Shown: piece by piece, positions 16,208 through 27,100 of the stretch | How the letters are laid out: every line of letters begins with the position of its first letter | How positions within the stretch are numbered: position 1 is the first letter of the stretch | NCBI GenBank assembly: GCA_048360435.1 | Contig: DBGCOP010000020.1 | Coordinates: 44,448-108,447 of the forward strand | DNA from: Limenecus sp048360435 | GTDB lineage: Bacteria; Cyanobacteriota; Vampirovibrionia; Gastranaerophilales; Gastranaerophilaceae | Length of the DNA: 64,000 nucleotides | Reading direction: 5' to 3' | The notes under the pieces: generated by a model | What the model was told of the DNA's origin: nothing | Database searches by the model: none | Seen by the model: the letters and a program-made list of their open reading frames with translations, nothing else | Translations under genes and position numbers: made by a program

Positions 16208-16311
16208 GTTTTTTTTACCTCTTTTTAATTAACTACGTATTTTCTTTTTCAATTCTAATTATACTATTTCAATATAAATATGCAATTTTGTAAAGCTATA
16301 ACTTTACAGAA

Positions 16312-17043
16312 CTATACTACCAGCCCGCCGTCAACACCGATTACCTGACCTGTAATATACAATCCGTCTTCTGCAAGGAATCTTACTGCTTTCGCAATAT
16401 CCTCAGGCTGACCGAGACGTTTCATTGGAATGTGTTCAGCAATTTTTTCAGTATCCAAATCTTTTGTCATATCTGTTTGAATAAATCCGGGGGCAATTGC
16501 GTTCACTCTGATGTTTCTTGACCCCAATTCTTTAGCAAGAGATTTTGTGAAACCGATTAAACCTGCTTTTGCAGCAGAATAGTTTGCCTGGCCTGCATTG
16601 CCCATAACACCTACTATGCTTGACATATTAATAATACATCCGTATCTTTGTTTCATCATTGTTTTAATAACCGGGCTTGTCATGTAAAATGCACTGTTAA
16701 GGTTAGTATTAATTACAGCTTCCCAGTTTTCTGCACTCATACGCATAAACAAGCCGTCACGCGTAATTCCCGCGTTGTTAACAAGAACATCCAGTTTGCC
16801 AAAATCAGCCAGGACTTCTTCAACAGCTTTAGCACAAGCTTCTTTGTCAGCAACGTTAAATTTATAAGCCTTTGCGTTAATGCCAAGGTCTTTTAATTCT
16901 GCAACGGTTTTGTTTGCTGCTTCTTCATTACCTGCATAGCTAACAGCTACATCATATCCTGCTTTGGCTAATTCCAGTGCGCATGCTTTACCAATTCCTC
17001 TTGATGCACCTGTAACCAAAGCAACTTTTTTATTTTCTGACAT
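16312..17043 (-). CDS. fabG: 3-oxoacyl-ACP reductase (FabG)
   Basis: The 243-residue short-chain dehydrogenase reduces 3-oxoacyl-ACP with NADPH. It shows the cofactor motif GASRGIGKA (12-20), NNAG near 90, the catalytic Ser in NMSSIVGVMGNAGQ and YSAAKAG with Tyr/Lys near 155-159. It starts 23 bases after fabD. Confidence 0.95.
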   Translation of the reverse strand: MSENKKVALVTGASRGIGKACALELAKAGYDVAVSYAGNEEAANKTVAELKDLGINAKAYKFNVADKEACAKAVEEVLADFGKLDVLVNNAGITRDGLFMRMSAENWEAVINTNLNSAFYMTSPVIKTMMKQRYGCIINMSSIVGVMGNAGQANYSAAKAGLIGFTKSLAKELGSRNIRVNAIAPGFIQTDMTKDLDTEKIAEHIPMKRLGQPEDIAKAVRFLAEDGLYITGQVIGVDGGLVV

Positions 17044-17066
17044 TTTTTTACTCCTTATTTAAATAA

Positions 17067-17999
17067 TTACGAATTCAATGATTCCACAGCTGCATTCAAA
17101 GACTCTTCATCATAAACGTTCAAAACAGTCAAAGCCGGATTGATTTTTTTAACTAATCCTGCAAGAACCTTGCCCGGGCCGATTTCAACAACCGTATCAA
17201 CTCCGTCGGCAGCCATTTTTTCAATTGTTTGAGTCCACATAACAGAAGAATAAATCTGTGCAGTCATCTTGGCTTTAAATCTGATTGCTGAAGTTGTCGG
17301 CTCAGCATCAACGTTTGTAAACACAGGAATCTGTGCATCTTTTATATCGCAATCATCAAGAATTTCAGAGAATTTTACACTTGCTTCTTCCATTAACATA
17401 GAATGAAAACCACCGGAAACAGGAAGAGGAATAACTCTTTTTGCACCTGCTTCTTTCAAAGCGTCATTAGCTTTTGCAACAGCATCCGCTTCACCTGTTA
17501 TTACAATCTGCGCCGGTGAATTGTAGTTTGCAACTGAAACCATTCCATCAATTTTTCCAATAGTATCAAGAATAGCTTCTTTGCTCATTCCGATAACAGC
17601 TGTCATTGCACCTTTTGTAGTTTCTGCTGCCGCATTCATTTCAGTTGCACGCTTATCTATCAATTTCATTGCAGTTGCAAAGTCAATCACATCAGCTGCA
17701 TAATAAGCACCATACTCTCCCAATGAATGTCCTGCAACATAATCAGGTTTAACATTCGTTTTTTCCTTCAATGCTTCCAAAGCCGCAATTGATGTCACAA
17801 GAATAGCCGGCTGAGTATTGATTGTTTGTTTCAAATCCTCTTCAGGACCTTCAAAACACATTTTTGAAATACTTCTTCCCAAAACTTCGTCAGCTTTTTC
17901 AAATATTTCTTTTGCTTTTTTTGAAGTTTCGTACAAAGATTTACCCATTCCGACTGATTGTGAGCCTTGTCCGGGGAATACGAATGCAACTTTTCCCAT
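17067..17999 (-). CDS. fabD: Malonyl-CoA:ACP transacylase (FabD)
   Basis: The 310-residue enzyme loads malonyl groups onto ACP. It has FPGQGSQ at 8-14, the nucleophile elbow GHSLGEYGAYY (Ser near 92) and the catalytic His in GGFHSMLM (near 200). It lies 25 bases after fabH and 23 before fabG. Confidence 0.95.
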   Translation of the reverse strand: MGKVAFVFPGQGSQSVGMGKSLYETSKKAKEIFEKADEVLGRSISKMCFEGPEEDLKQTINTQPAILVTSIAALEALKEKTNVKPDYVAGHSLGEYGAYYAADVIDFATAMKLIDKRATEMNAAAETTKGAMTAVIGMSKEAILDTIGKIDGMVSVANYNSPAQIVITGEADAVAKANDALKEAGAKRVIPLPVSGGFHSMLMEEASVKFSEILDDCDIKDAQIPVFTNVDAEPTTSAIRFKAKMTAQIYSSVMWTQTIEKMAADGVDTVVEIGPGKVLAGLVKKINPALTVLNVYDEESLNAAVESLNS

Positions 18000-18024
18000 A
18001 TTATATCTCCTTAACTAATACTAA

Positions 18025-19032
18025 TTAAGCAATACCTTCTCTGAGTCTTACTATGACAGTACCCCATGTCAAACCGGCACCGAATCCGCTCAAGATAGCT
18101 TTGCAAGGAAGCTTGATCTTACCTTCTTCAATTCCTTCTGCCATAGCCAAAGGAATAGAAGCAGCTGATGTATTGCCGTATTTTTGAAGGTTTGTGATGA
18201 TTTTATCATCACTGTAATTCAATCTTGAAGCCATTGCCTCAATGATTCTAAAATTAGCCTGGTGCGGTATTAAATAGTCAACATCATCAGGAGTCAAGCC
18301 TGCTTTTTCAAGGCAGTTGCTGATAGATTCAGGCATTGTTGTAACAACAAACTTGTAAACTTCTCTGCCCTGCATAACAATTTTCTGTTTTTGAGGCTGA
18401 CAAGGTTCAACCAAAGGACAATTTTCTCCATTCATCGGCATTTTAATAAAGTCGCCGTCTTTGCCGTTTGAGTGCATATCCATTGCAATAATATCATCCA
18501 CACCGTCAACAGATTCTTTCATAACAATAGCACCTGCGCCGTCGCCGAAAAGCACGCAGCTTGTTCTGTCATACCAATCAATAAATTTTGAGTTTGCATC
18601 TGTTGCAACCAGCAGAATATTTTTATAAATACCTGATGAAATAAATGCCTTTGCAATATTCATTGCATAAATCATACCTGTACAAGCAGCAGTAATATCA
18701 TAAGCAGCTGCATTATCAGCCCCTATTGCCGCTTGAATTTCACAGGCAGTTGAAGGATAAGGATGAGCAGGCACAGAAGCCGCCGCAATAATCATATCAA
18801 TGTCTTTTGCATCCATTTTAGCTTTTTCAAGCGCATTTTTTGCAGCTTTGATACCAAGTGTTACAGCATTCTCTTCGCCTGAAACAACACGTCTTTCTTT
18901 AATACCTGTTCTTGAGGTAATCCACTCATCACTGGTATCAACCAATTTTGTTAAATCATCGTTAGTAATAACAGTATCCGGCACACCGTAACCCACGCCT
19001 GCAATCATTACAGGAATTAAATTTAATGACAT
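18025..19032 (-). CDS. fabH: 3-oxoacyl-ACP synthase III (FabH)
   Basis: The ATG at 19032 is chosen: a GAAGGA within the end of plsX precedes it, and the protein then begins MSLNLIPVMIAGVGYG as family members do. The longer frame would overlap plsX. The 335 residues carry the triad Cys in TAACTGMIYAM, His in LIPHQANFRI and Asn in YGNTSAASIP. FabH starts fatty-acid synthesis by condensing acetyl-CoA with malonyl-ACP. Confidence 0.95.
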   Translation of the reverse strand: MSLNLIPVMIAGVGYGVPDTVITNDDLTKLVDTSDEWITSRTGIKERRVVSGEENAVTLGIKAAKNALEKAKMDAKDIDMIIAAASVPAHPYPSTACEIQAAIGADNAAAYDITAACTGMIYAMNIAKAFISSGIYKNILLVATDANSKFIDWYDRTSCVLFGDGAGAIVMKESVDGVDDIIAMDMHSNGKDGDFIKMPMNGENCPLVEPCQPQKQKIVMQGREVYKFVVTTMPESISNCLEKAGLTPDDVDYLIPHQANFRIIEAMASRLNYSDDKIITNLQKYGNTSAASIPLAMAEGIEEGKIKLPCKAILSGFGAGLTWGTVIVRLREGIA

Positions 19033-19036
19033 ACAT

Positions 19037-20089
19037 CTATCCTTCGTAAAACTCTGATATTTTCTTGTTAACATCCGATTCAACGGCTTCTTTTGCCACT
19101 CTTACGGCATTTTTTATGGCATAAGCCATGCTTCTGCCGTGAGAGATAACGGTAATTCCTTTAACACCTAAAAGCAAAGCACCGCCGAATTCTTCATAGT
19201 TAATTCTTTTAAAAATTCTTTTCATTGCAGATTTCGCAAGAAGACCGATAATCATGGAAATCGGATCTCTTTTAAACTCCTGCATAATCATTTTGAAAAG
19301 CATAGAAGAAGCACCCTCGATGCTTTTCAGAGCAACGTTGCCGACAAAACCGTCACACACAACAACGTCACAATCCCCGAGGAAAATTTCCTTACCTTCA
19401 ACGTTACCGACAAAGTTCAAGCCGTCTTTGTTTTCTTCAAGCAGCTTGTAGGCAGCCTGAGCAAGTTCATTGCCTTTTCCCGCTTCTTCACCGATATTCA
19501 AAACACCGATTCTCGGTTTTTCCACACCGAGCACATTTTTTGAAAAAGCAGAACCCATAATTGCAAATTGATAAAGCATGCTGGCTGTACAGTTGCTGTT
19601 TGCTCCGGAATCAATCAAAACAACCGGTTTCTTCATTGTCGGAAGTGTTGTCGCAATCGCCGGTCTTTCAATTCCCGGCAATCTGCCTAAACCAAACAAG
19701 CTTGATGCCATTGCCGCACCTGTTGAGCCGGCCGCAACAACAGCCTGTGAACTTCCTGTTGCTACTGATTTCACGGCAAGAACAATTGAAGAATCTTTTT
19801 TCTTTCTAATTGCTGCACCGGGAGCTTCACCCATTTCAATAACTTCTGTTGCGGGAGTAATTTTTATGTCAAGTTTGTCAACGTCAACTCTTATTCTTCC
19901 TTTGGGAGCATTGATGTTGTTGGTTCTGATGCCGTTTTGTCTGACATCATCAATAACAGCCTTGATTTCATCTTCTTTACCGACAAGTTCAATTGCAACA
20001 CTATATTCATCAGCAGCCCACAATGCCCCTGCAACAATTTCTTTCGGTGCGTGGTCGCCGCCCATTGCATCAATAGCTATCCTTGTCAT
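19037..20089 (-). CDS. plsX: Phosphate acyltransferase PlsX
   Basis: The 350-residue protein starts TRIAIDAMGGDHAPKEIV, the diagnostic PlsX opening, and continues with the GSTGAAMAS and GVLNIGEEAGKGNEL blocks. PlsX turns acyl-ACP into acyl-phosphate for PlsY, linking this operon to phospholipid synthesis. It lies 87 bases after rpmF with a hairpin in between, and its end contains the fabH ribosome binding site. Confidence 0.95.
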   Translation of the reverse strand: MTRIAIDAMGGDHAPKEIVAGALWAADEYSVAIELVGKEDEIKAVIDDVRQNGIRTNNINAPKGRIRVDVDKLDIKITPATEVIEMGEAPGAAIRKKKDSSIVLAVKSVATGSSQAVVAAGSTGAAMASSLFGLGRLPGIERPAIATTLPTMKKPVVLIDSGANSNCTASMLYQFAIMGSAFSKNVLGVEKPRIGVLNIGEEAGKGNELAQAAYKLLEENKDGLNFVGNVEGKEIFLGDCDVVVCDGFVGNVALKSIEGASSMLFKMIMQEFKRDPISMIIGLLAKSAMKRIFKRINYEEFGGALLLGVKGITVISHGRSMAYAIKNAVRVAKEAVESDVNKKISEFYEG

Positions 20090-20144
20090 ACTAAAACTCT
20101 TCTCCCTATAAACTTATTTAATTACCAAACCGAGAGTTAATTGT

Positions 20145-20168
20145 ATGCGCCGAATTGAATCGGCGCAT
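20145..20168. terminator. Hairpin between rpmF and plsX
   Basis: ATGCGCCGA (20145-20153) pairs perfectly with TCGGCGCAT (20160-20168). On the transcribed (minus) strand no T-run follows, so it is more likely an mRNA processing or stability element, or a weak terminator, than a full stop. Confidence 0.45.
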
Positions 20169-20176
20169 TTTAATAA

Positions 20177-20545
20177 CTATTCTTCAGAAGATTTTTCTTC
20201 TTTTACTTCTTCAGTTGTTTCTTCTGCTTTTACTTCTTCAACTGTTTCTTCAACCTTAGTTTCTTCAACTGACGGCTCTTCAGCTGCTTTTTTAGTTTTT
20301 TTAGCAGGAGCTTTTTTAGCTTTAGCTGCTTTTTTGGGAGCTTCTGCTTTAGCATCTTCAACAAAACCTTCTGCTTTTCTTGAAACAACTTTGCCTTTAT
20401 ATTGACCGCAAGCTGTGCAAACAGTGTGTGTCAAAACCAATTCGCCGCAATTCGGGCAAGTAGTAGTTTCGGGTACTGTTGCTTTCCAGTTTGATCTTCT
20501 GTGTCCTTGTGCTGATGCACCTGTTCTTTTCTTTGGTACTGCCAT
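20177..20545 (-). CDS. rpmF: Ribosomal protein bL32 with a long charged tail
   Basis: Residues 1-57 are a normal L32: MAVPKKRTGASAQGHRRSNW, then a zinc ribbon CPNC...CTAC. After KVVSRKAEG the protein continues for about 65 residues of Lys/Ala (AKKAPAKKTKKA) and then Glu/Val-rich sequence (VEETVEEVKAEE), giving 122 residues against the usual 55-60. The tail is low complexity and probably disordered. rpmF is 2 bases after yceD and leads into plsX, the common yceD-rpmF-plsX-fab order. Confidence 0.93.
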   Translation of the reverse strand: MAVPKKRTGASAQGHRRSNWKATVPETTTCPNCGELVLTHTVCTACGQYKGKVVSRKAEGFVEDAKAEAPKKAAKAKKAPAKKTKKAAEEPSVEETKVEETVEEVKAEETTEEVKEEKSSEE

Positions 20546-20547
20546 TT

Positions 20548-21057
20548 CTATTTTCCTTCTTCTTTTATCTTCATATTCTTAAAGACCTCAAGCCTGGGAT
20601 CGGCAACTTCTTTTTTCAGATATTTTTCCATAGCCGGGTCACCTATACAATTTATATCACAAACACACGGATTTGGAAGGTTTAATGTAACAGATTGATA
20701 AATTAAATCATCAACATCAACCTCGTCATCTCCGTTTAGTTCTGTGACAAAATCGCCGTCTTTTAGCTCAATCTCCTGTCCGCTATGCCCATTTATAGCG
20801 GATTTCAAAGAACCGAGCATATATGTCTCATCCACATCGACATCAATTTTTTGAACAAAATTTTTTAAACATCTGTCGCATTGAAGCTTAACATTTGCAA
20901 CAATTTTTCCTGTAACATTTATATGCGCACCATAAGCCTTGAATAAAAGTTCGGCAGATGTGTTTCCCTCTGTGGAAAGTCCTTTAACTTCATTGTCAAA
21001 CTGGACTTTCAGAGTCTGATTTTTTGCATTTTTTATGTCATCAATAGAAATCTTCAT
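20548..21057 (-). CDS. yceD: YceD/DUF177 protein, first gene of the fab operon
   Basis: The ATG at 21057 gives 169 residues beginning MKISIDDIKNAKNQ. The longer frame is unlikely because a consensus promoter (21067-21095) lies inside it and predicts a start at 21060, leaving a leader of only three bases. DUF177 features are present: the pair QCDRCLKNF and the late NPCVCDINC. The family is associated with 23S rRNA accumulation and ribosome assembly and is nearly always before rpmF. It is the head of an eight-gene operon. Confidence 0.85.
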   Translation of the reverse strand: MKISIDDIKNAKNQTLKVQFDNEVKGLSTEGNTSAELLFKAYGAHINVTGKIVANVKLQCDRCLKNFVQKIDVDVDETYMLGSLKSAINGHSGQEIELKDGDFVTELNGDDEVDVDDLIYQSVTLNLPNPCVCDINCIGDPAMEKYLKKEVADPRLEVFKNMKIKEEGK

Positions 21058-21066
21058 AGTTTTTTT

Positions 21067-21095
21067 ATTGTATTTTAGACAAAAGACGTTGTCAA
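21067..21095 (-). promoter_or_regulatory. Promoter of the yceD-rpmF-plsX-fab operon
   Basis: On the minus strand TTGACA (21090-21095), exactly 17 bases, then TACAAT (21067-21072). The predicted start is 21060, three bases before the yceD ATG, and there is no Shine-Dalgarno, so the operon mRNA is effectively leaderless. Confidence 0.75.
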
Positions 21096-21114
21096 AAAAT
21101 TTTTGCATAAAAGA

Positions 21115-21142
21115 AAAGCTCCTTAACGTTAAGGAGCTTTTT
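21115..21142. terminator. Terminator of the autotransporter gene
   Basis: AAAGCTCCTTAA-CG-TTAAGGAGCTTT is a near-perfect palindrome with T-runs on both sides, 17 bases past the autotransporter stop. It separates that gene from the fab operon. Confidence 0.8.
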
Positions 21143-21158
21143 CATATCTTTTTAAAAG

Positions 21159-24100
21159 TTATTTTCCGATTTTCCACTGAAGGCCGCCGGAGAATCCGAT
21201 ACCTGTTCTGCCGCCGTTTCTGATAGTGAACTGGAGATAACCTTTGAAACGATCTTTGAAGGATTTAGAAACACCTAAACCGTATTCAAAGTATGAATGT
21301 CTCATTCTGACATATCCAAGGTCAATGTTGCCAGCTCTTCCATCTACACCGCCCATGATATTGTAAACCATTTGAGCTGTTGCATAGATATCGAAAGTTT
21401 TCTTATTCCAGATGAGATTGAAGCCTGGAGCAATGTTTATACCGTTAAGCATACCGGAATTCATGCTCAATACGCCGAAATTTGAACCCCAGTTTTGATT
21501 TCCAAACGCATTATATGATGCAAGGATAGTAGGCTGGAAGATAAAATCTTTCGGCAAGTGTATATTATAAGCGGTTTTTGAAGCCACACCTGCAAACCAG
21601 TTGCCTGTTGTATCACTGCCCGAGCCAAATTCGCCTCTGACAGACATATCATTGGCATATCCGCCGCCATAAGCAAGCAATGATGTAATCAGGTTGCCCT
21701 TATATGCTGTACCCATCATACCGATTTGTGCGCCATTCTGGTACATGCTGACACCGTTAAAAGTCTGATGTGCACCGTTGTATCCGATATAAGCTGTCGG
21801 AACAAGCTTCCATCCGTTTTTGAGGTTAATAAGCGGGAAGTCTGCACCGATTAATGAACCGTAGGCATTATTGCCAACGCTCAAACCTTTAGTCATAGAA
21901 AGACGTTCAAAGTTTCCGTAAGCTTTATACCAGAGGCTTCCTCCTTTGAGGTCATATTGATATGGAGCAAATTGAGGATATGCAGCTGCATATTTGTTTG
22001 CTGTTTTTTCCTGTTCCATAAGCTGTCTTGTTAAAATATCCATGTGATCAAACAACATATTGTTAACAACCAGCTGATTTTGCCAAGAAGCAATTGTTGC
22101 AACTTGTCCTCTATATTGTTGAGGGTTCAGATATGCCAGCGTACCTGTCAGGATAGGTCCGCCTCCGCCATTTGACATATGATAACGGCCCATTGCAGCA
22201 TTTGTATAAAAATCAGTTGCTGTATAAGTAGGTGTATCACCGCCGTTTGCTTGAATTAAAGTTGTCGCATCAAGATTGAATTGATAATCTCTCGGAGATG
22301 TAACGAAATTAATTCCGCCTATAAGAACCGGAAGCTGTGATTGATAATCACCATCAATGATTATTTGATCCATTGCATTTGCTCTTGGGTCATAATCAAA
22401 TTTGATTGGCAAGACGCCGTCTTTCATATTTTCAACAATCATGTCACCGCCAACTAGAATTTTGTTAGCAGCATTTCCTATCAGATTTAATGAAGAATCA
22501 CCGGACAAAGCCAAGTTACCATCAATTTCAGTATGTCCCGGAAGCCAGATGCTTGTATTGTTGGCAATGAAATTACCCAGAACATCAAAATCGCCTGCAA
22601 TATTAATCACTGACTGTGTTCCGTCTTGTGCATCAGCTTTAACATCTCCGGCAAAAGCAGTATTCTTAGCAGAGCTTGTGAATATTGCGTTCGATGAACC
22701 GGAACCGACAGTAAGATTTCCGGTTTGTCTGAGATCAGTACCCGAATCAAAGATAACTTTGTCTTTTGTTGTAAAGTTCAAAGCACCTTCTTTTACATTA
22801 ACTTCACCAATCATATCTATTGCAGAAGAAATATTAGTTGCAGCAAGCCCTTCTTTGTAGATAGAGCCTCCGCCTTTAATCACAGGATTATAGTTAATTA
22901 CCGCATTATCATTGATAAAATTCAAAATTGCAGTATCTTCCATTGTCAAAATAGAATCGTCTTTGATATAAGCATTATCACCATAAGAAAGCATCGTGTC
23001 TCTCTTAAGCAAAATATCACCGTTTACGCCTGTATTATTGCTGAAACCGATATCAATGATTCCGCCGTCTTTTCTTTCAAACACTGCCGTACCGTCCGGA
23101 GTTTCAAAAATTGTTCCGTTTGAAAGAATCAAACCGCCGTTTTCAATATGAATCTGTTTCAATGAATCTGTATCAAGCGTGCCGTCAGGATTCAGTATAT
23201 TGTTGTAATGCAAATCATTATCATTAATCAGTTCTGAAATGTCTGTCATTTCTTCGCCTTTTGAATTGAAGATTTTGTCTTCAACAAAAACACGTCCGTG
23301 AGGAGTAGACACCCCTGCATTGGCAGTTTTGTCAGAGTTTGTAACATGAATATCCGAACCCAGATATGAACCCTTTTCAAGATGCAAATCACCTGAAGTT
23401 TCTTTGATAACCTTTGTCGGATCACTATCATCTACTATTTTAATACCGGTAATTTCATTGTCACCGCCAAAGAAAGTAGAACCAGACTTCACAGTAACAG
23501 AACCTGCATCTTGATAATATTTACCGGCAAAACCTGACTGGTCGCCATAGATATTAACATTAGGAGCAAAGGTCTCTCTAAAGTCTTTTTCAACAGTAAT
23601 ATCACCGCTGCCTGATGCAATTGAATGAAATTCAAGAGGCGAACTTGACACAAGTGTCAGTTTTGAGCCGTTTTCAATGTCAATTGTGCTGTTTTGAGCG
23701 GCAATTGAGCCTGAGCCCAGGATAACCTGAGAGCTGTCTTTAATTGAAACATCAGCACCTGAAGCAAAACCTGAACCGCCTTTCAAAGTAACAACAGCAC
23801 CGTCGCCAATTTCCTGGCTTCCTGTCAGTGTAGCATTTTCAAGTACACCGTCCGTAAACACAAAGCCTTCTGTCGTTTTGTTGTCTACATAAAGTGTTCC
23901 GCCTGCAAATTTGGCATCAGTACGACCATCCAAATCAACTACGGCAGAATCGTTTATTGTTTTACCGGTAAAGTCTGTCTTACCTTTTAGCTCTACATTT
24001 TTATTTGTTGTAAGATTAGCTTGTTTTTTGAAGACAAGCTTGCCTTTATTAATAAGGTTTGTACCGCCGAAGAATGTAGAACCACCCTCAGCAGTAACAG

Positions 24101-27100
24101 TACCGCCTGTTTGTGTATAATTTCCCACAAAAGCACTGTTATCACTTGAGCCGGCAATTGTTGTTTTTCCCTGAGAAACATCAACATTTCCGTCTCCCTC
24201 AATGCTGCCTTTAATGTTGACAACAGAATTGTCATCAAATTTTACAGGGTCAACAGTTGTATCATCTTTTATCGTGCCGATATTCAGGTTAGCACCTGAA
24301 ACAATCTTTGTTGTTCCGCCTTCAACAAGTTCAGCACCATTTTTTAAGTTCAGTGTACCGTTTTTGATTTCACTATTCTTAAAGAACTTGCCAAAAACAT
24401 TTGTTATGAGTTTTTGATCAGCACCAAGAGAAGCATTTTCCTGTTTGAAAGTACCCGTGAAGTTTTCAAACAAATCACTTGCACCTGCATTATAAAGATT
24501 CAAAGCGCCTTCTCCCGAATGAAGAACAACACCGTTGCCGGTAACATTAAAACTTACATCCAGATTCTTGTTGTTATTTTCAGTGGATTGAAGTTCCAAC
24601 ACAGCAGAATCAGAGTTCAGTGTTATTTTATTGTCAGTCAAATTAGATGTATTAGTAAAATCGCCTATTTTTATTGTACCGTTTCCGTCTATTATGTTTT
24701 CACCTGTTAAAATAGCAGCATTATCAACTGAGTCGCCTGCTGTCGCATCAACAATACCTGCTGAAATTGTATTTTTACCGCCAAAGAAAGTATTTCCTGC
24801 ATTTATAACAGTTGTTCCATCGCCGGTCTGCTTATATTCACCTTTATAACCGTGTTGATCAGCAGATATAACAAGTTTTCCCGCACCTGTTTTTTCAATT
24901 ACGCTTCCTTGAGCACCTGTATCACCGATAGAGATATTCAAGTCAACATCATCTGTGTTGTTTGTTATATTCAGGTTTCCGCCATTCATTACAATAGCGG
25001 TATTTTCATCATCTTTATTGATAACAGCACCGTCAGCCAGATTAAAGACACCGCCGCCACTAATCTGGTTGTAACCTTCAACAACAGAGTTTGCTGCAAA
25101 AGTCACAGAACCGCCGTCAATTAAATTTGTTCCGCCAAAGAAGTGTGCAAGATTATCAGAATCTTTTCCTGAAACTGTAATCTCACCCTCAAGTTGATGA
25201 TATTGTCCCTCAAAAAGGCTGTTATCAGATATAATAGTAAATTTTGGAGCATCAGTTGCATTATCTTGATATACATTAATAAAACCTTTGCCAGAAATAT
25301 CCATTCCGAAGGTTCCGTTTTTGCCTGTTGATTTATCATCTTCTTCAAGATAAGAAGCTGTAATATTCAAAACAGTGTTGTCTTCCATAGCAAGCTTAGA
25401 ACCGTCCTGAGCAACAGATCCGTCTTTCATTATTATTGTAGTTGTTTTATCAGGATTTGAAGAATTCTTCAAAGTGTAATCAGCATCAGAAGCAAAACCG
25501 CCATTTTTACCGAAAGTAAGTTTTCCGACAGTCAAGTCACCTGAGCCGGTATACAAAGAATCGGTAAGCGTAACAGTCTCTAAAATGAAAGCATTTTCGC
25601 TTCTGTTGCCCAGAGAATCGTAATAATATACTTTATTTCCATCTTCGATTTTATAATCCTTGGAGCCGTCACCAAAAGCAAGGTGAACATTATCACCTGA
25701 TATATAAACATCTTCAACAAGCTGTGCACCGTCTCTGAAAATAAAGTGACCGTCAGTTATATCACTATAACCGCCAAAGAATATACCGTTTGAGGTTACT
25801 TCTGTTGTTGCACCGTCAGATTGTGTATAATTTCCGGTATATTTACTCATGTCACCGTCAATGACAAGATATGTATTTTCGCCTGAAACATTTATATTAG
25901 ACTGATATTCTCCCTCCTTACCCGGTTCTATTACAGAAGAAATAGTACCGGAAAGAACTGTTTCATTTCCTGTTTTATTCGGTATTCCGGCAGAACCCGT
26001 AGAAGTTGTGCTGTGCTGTGCACCGCTGTTAACAATATTAACCGTTGTTCCGTTTTCCAGTTTCAAAGAAGAACCGCTTGCCAGAGAAGAATTGTCTTTC
26101 ATCTCAACAGTTCCGCCTTTGATTGTATTTTCTCCGCCGAACAAAGATCCGTTTTCAACAACAGTTGTACCTTTTTGCTGTACATAATTGCCTTTGAAAG
26201 CTGATTGATCGGCATTTATATTAAGAGTGCCTGTACCTGTTTTATTTATGGAACCAAAATTGTCTGTCACACCGCTGATTGATACACCCAGAGTCTGATC
26301 AGACGAACCGTTGAAGTTCATCACAGCGTTTGAGCCAAGAGCAATTGAAGAGGAATTTAAGATTGTGGAACCGTCTTCAAAGTTAAGTACACCGCCTGTA
26401 ATAGTATTTGCTCCTCCAAAGAAATTGCCGGTGACGGTAGTAATACCTTCAGTCTGGTTAAATTTACCCGTATAGGTATTTCCATTACCTGTAATAGAGT
26501 TTGTTTTATCAACAATAAGTTCACCCAATCCGCTTTTATTAATTTGGGTGTTAGTGCCCGAAGCGGAAATTGCATAATCAGAAAGATTGATTCGTTTACT
26601 TTCAGCAGGATTCAATGTCAACACAGAACCATCTTCTAAAGTGACAGTAGAACTGCCTTTGTTTACACCGTCATTTATAACAAGTTCTGCACCGTTTTTG
26701 ATTATATTTGAACCGGCAAGAGTTGAACCTGTCATCATGTTCAATCTGCCTTCTTCAATTGAATTTGTTAAATCAGAGAGTTTTGTGGAAACATCAAGAG
26801 TTCCTTTGCCTGTTTTTTTAACCGTACCGTCTGTTCCTGTTATGGTCAAACCGTCAATTTTCATTGAATTTGAGGTATCAGAGTTATTCAAAACCAACTC
26901 TGCATTAGAATTATTCAGATTAACAGAAGTTCCGCCGTGATATTTTGTTCCATTGTTTATTGTCATCACAGCATCGCCAATTTCATTTGTACCTGCAAGT
27001 GTTGCATTATTAACAAATTCAACACTTCCGCCATTAATTGTATTTGTTCCGCCGAAGAAAATTCCTCCGTCTACAACCGTTATGGAAGAGGTCTGAGTAT

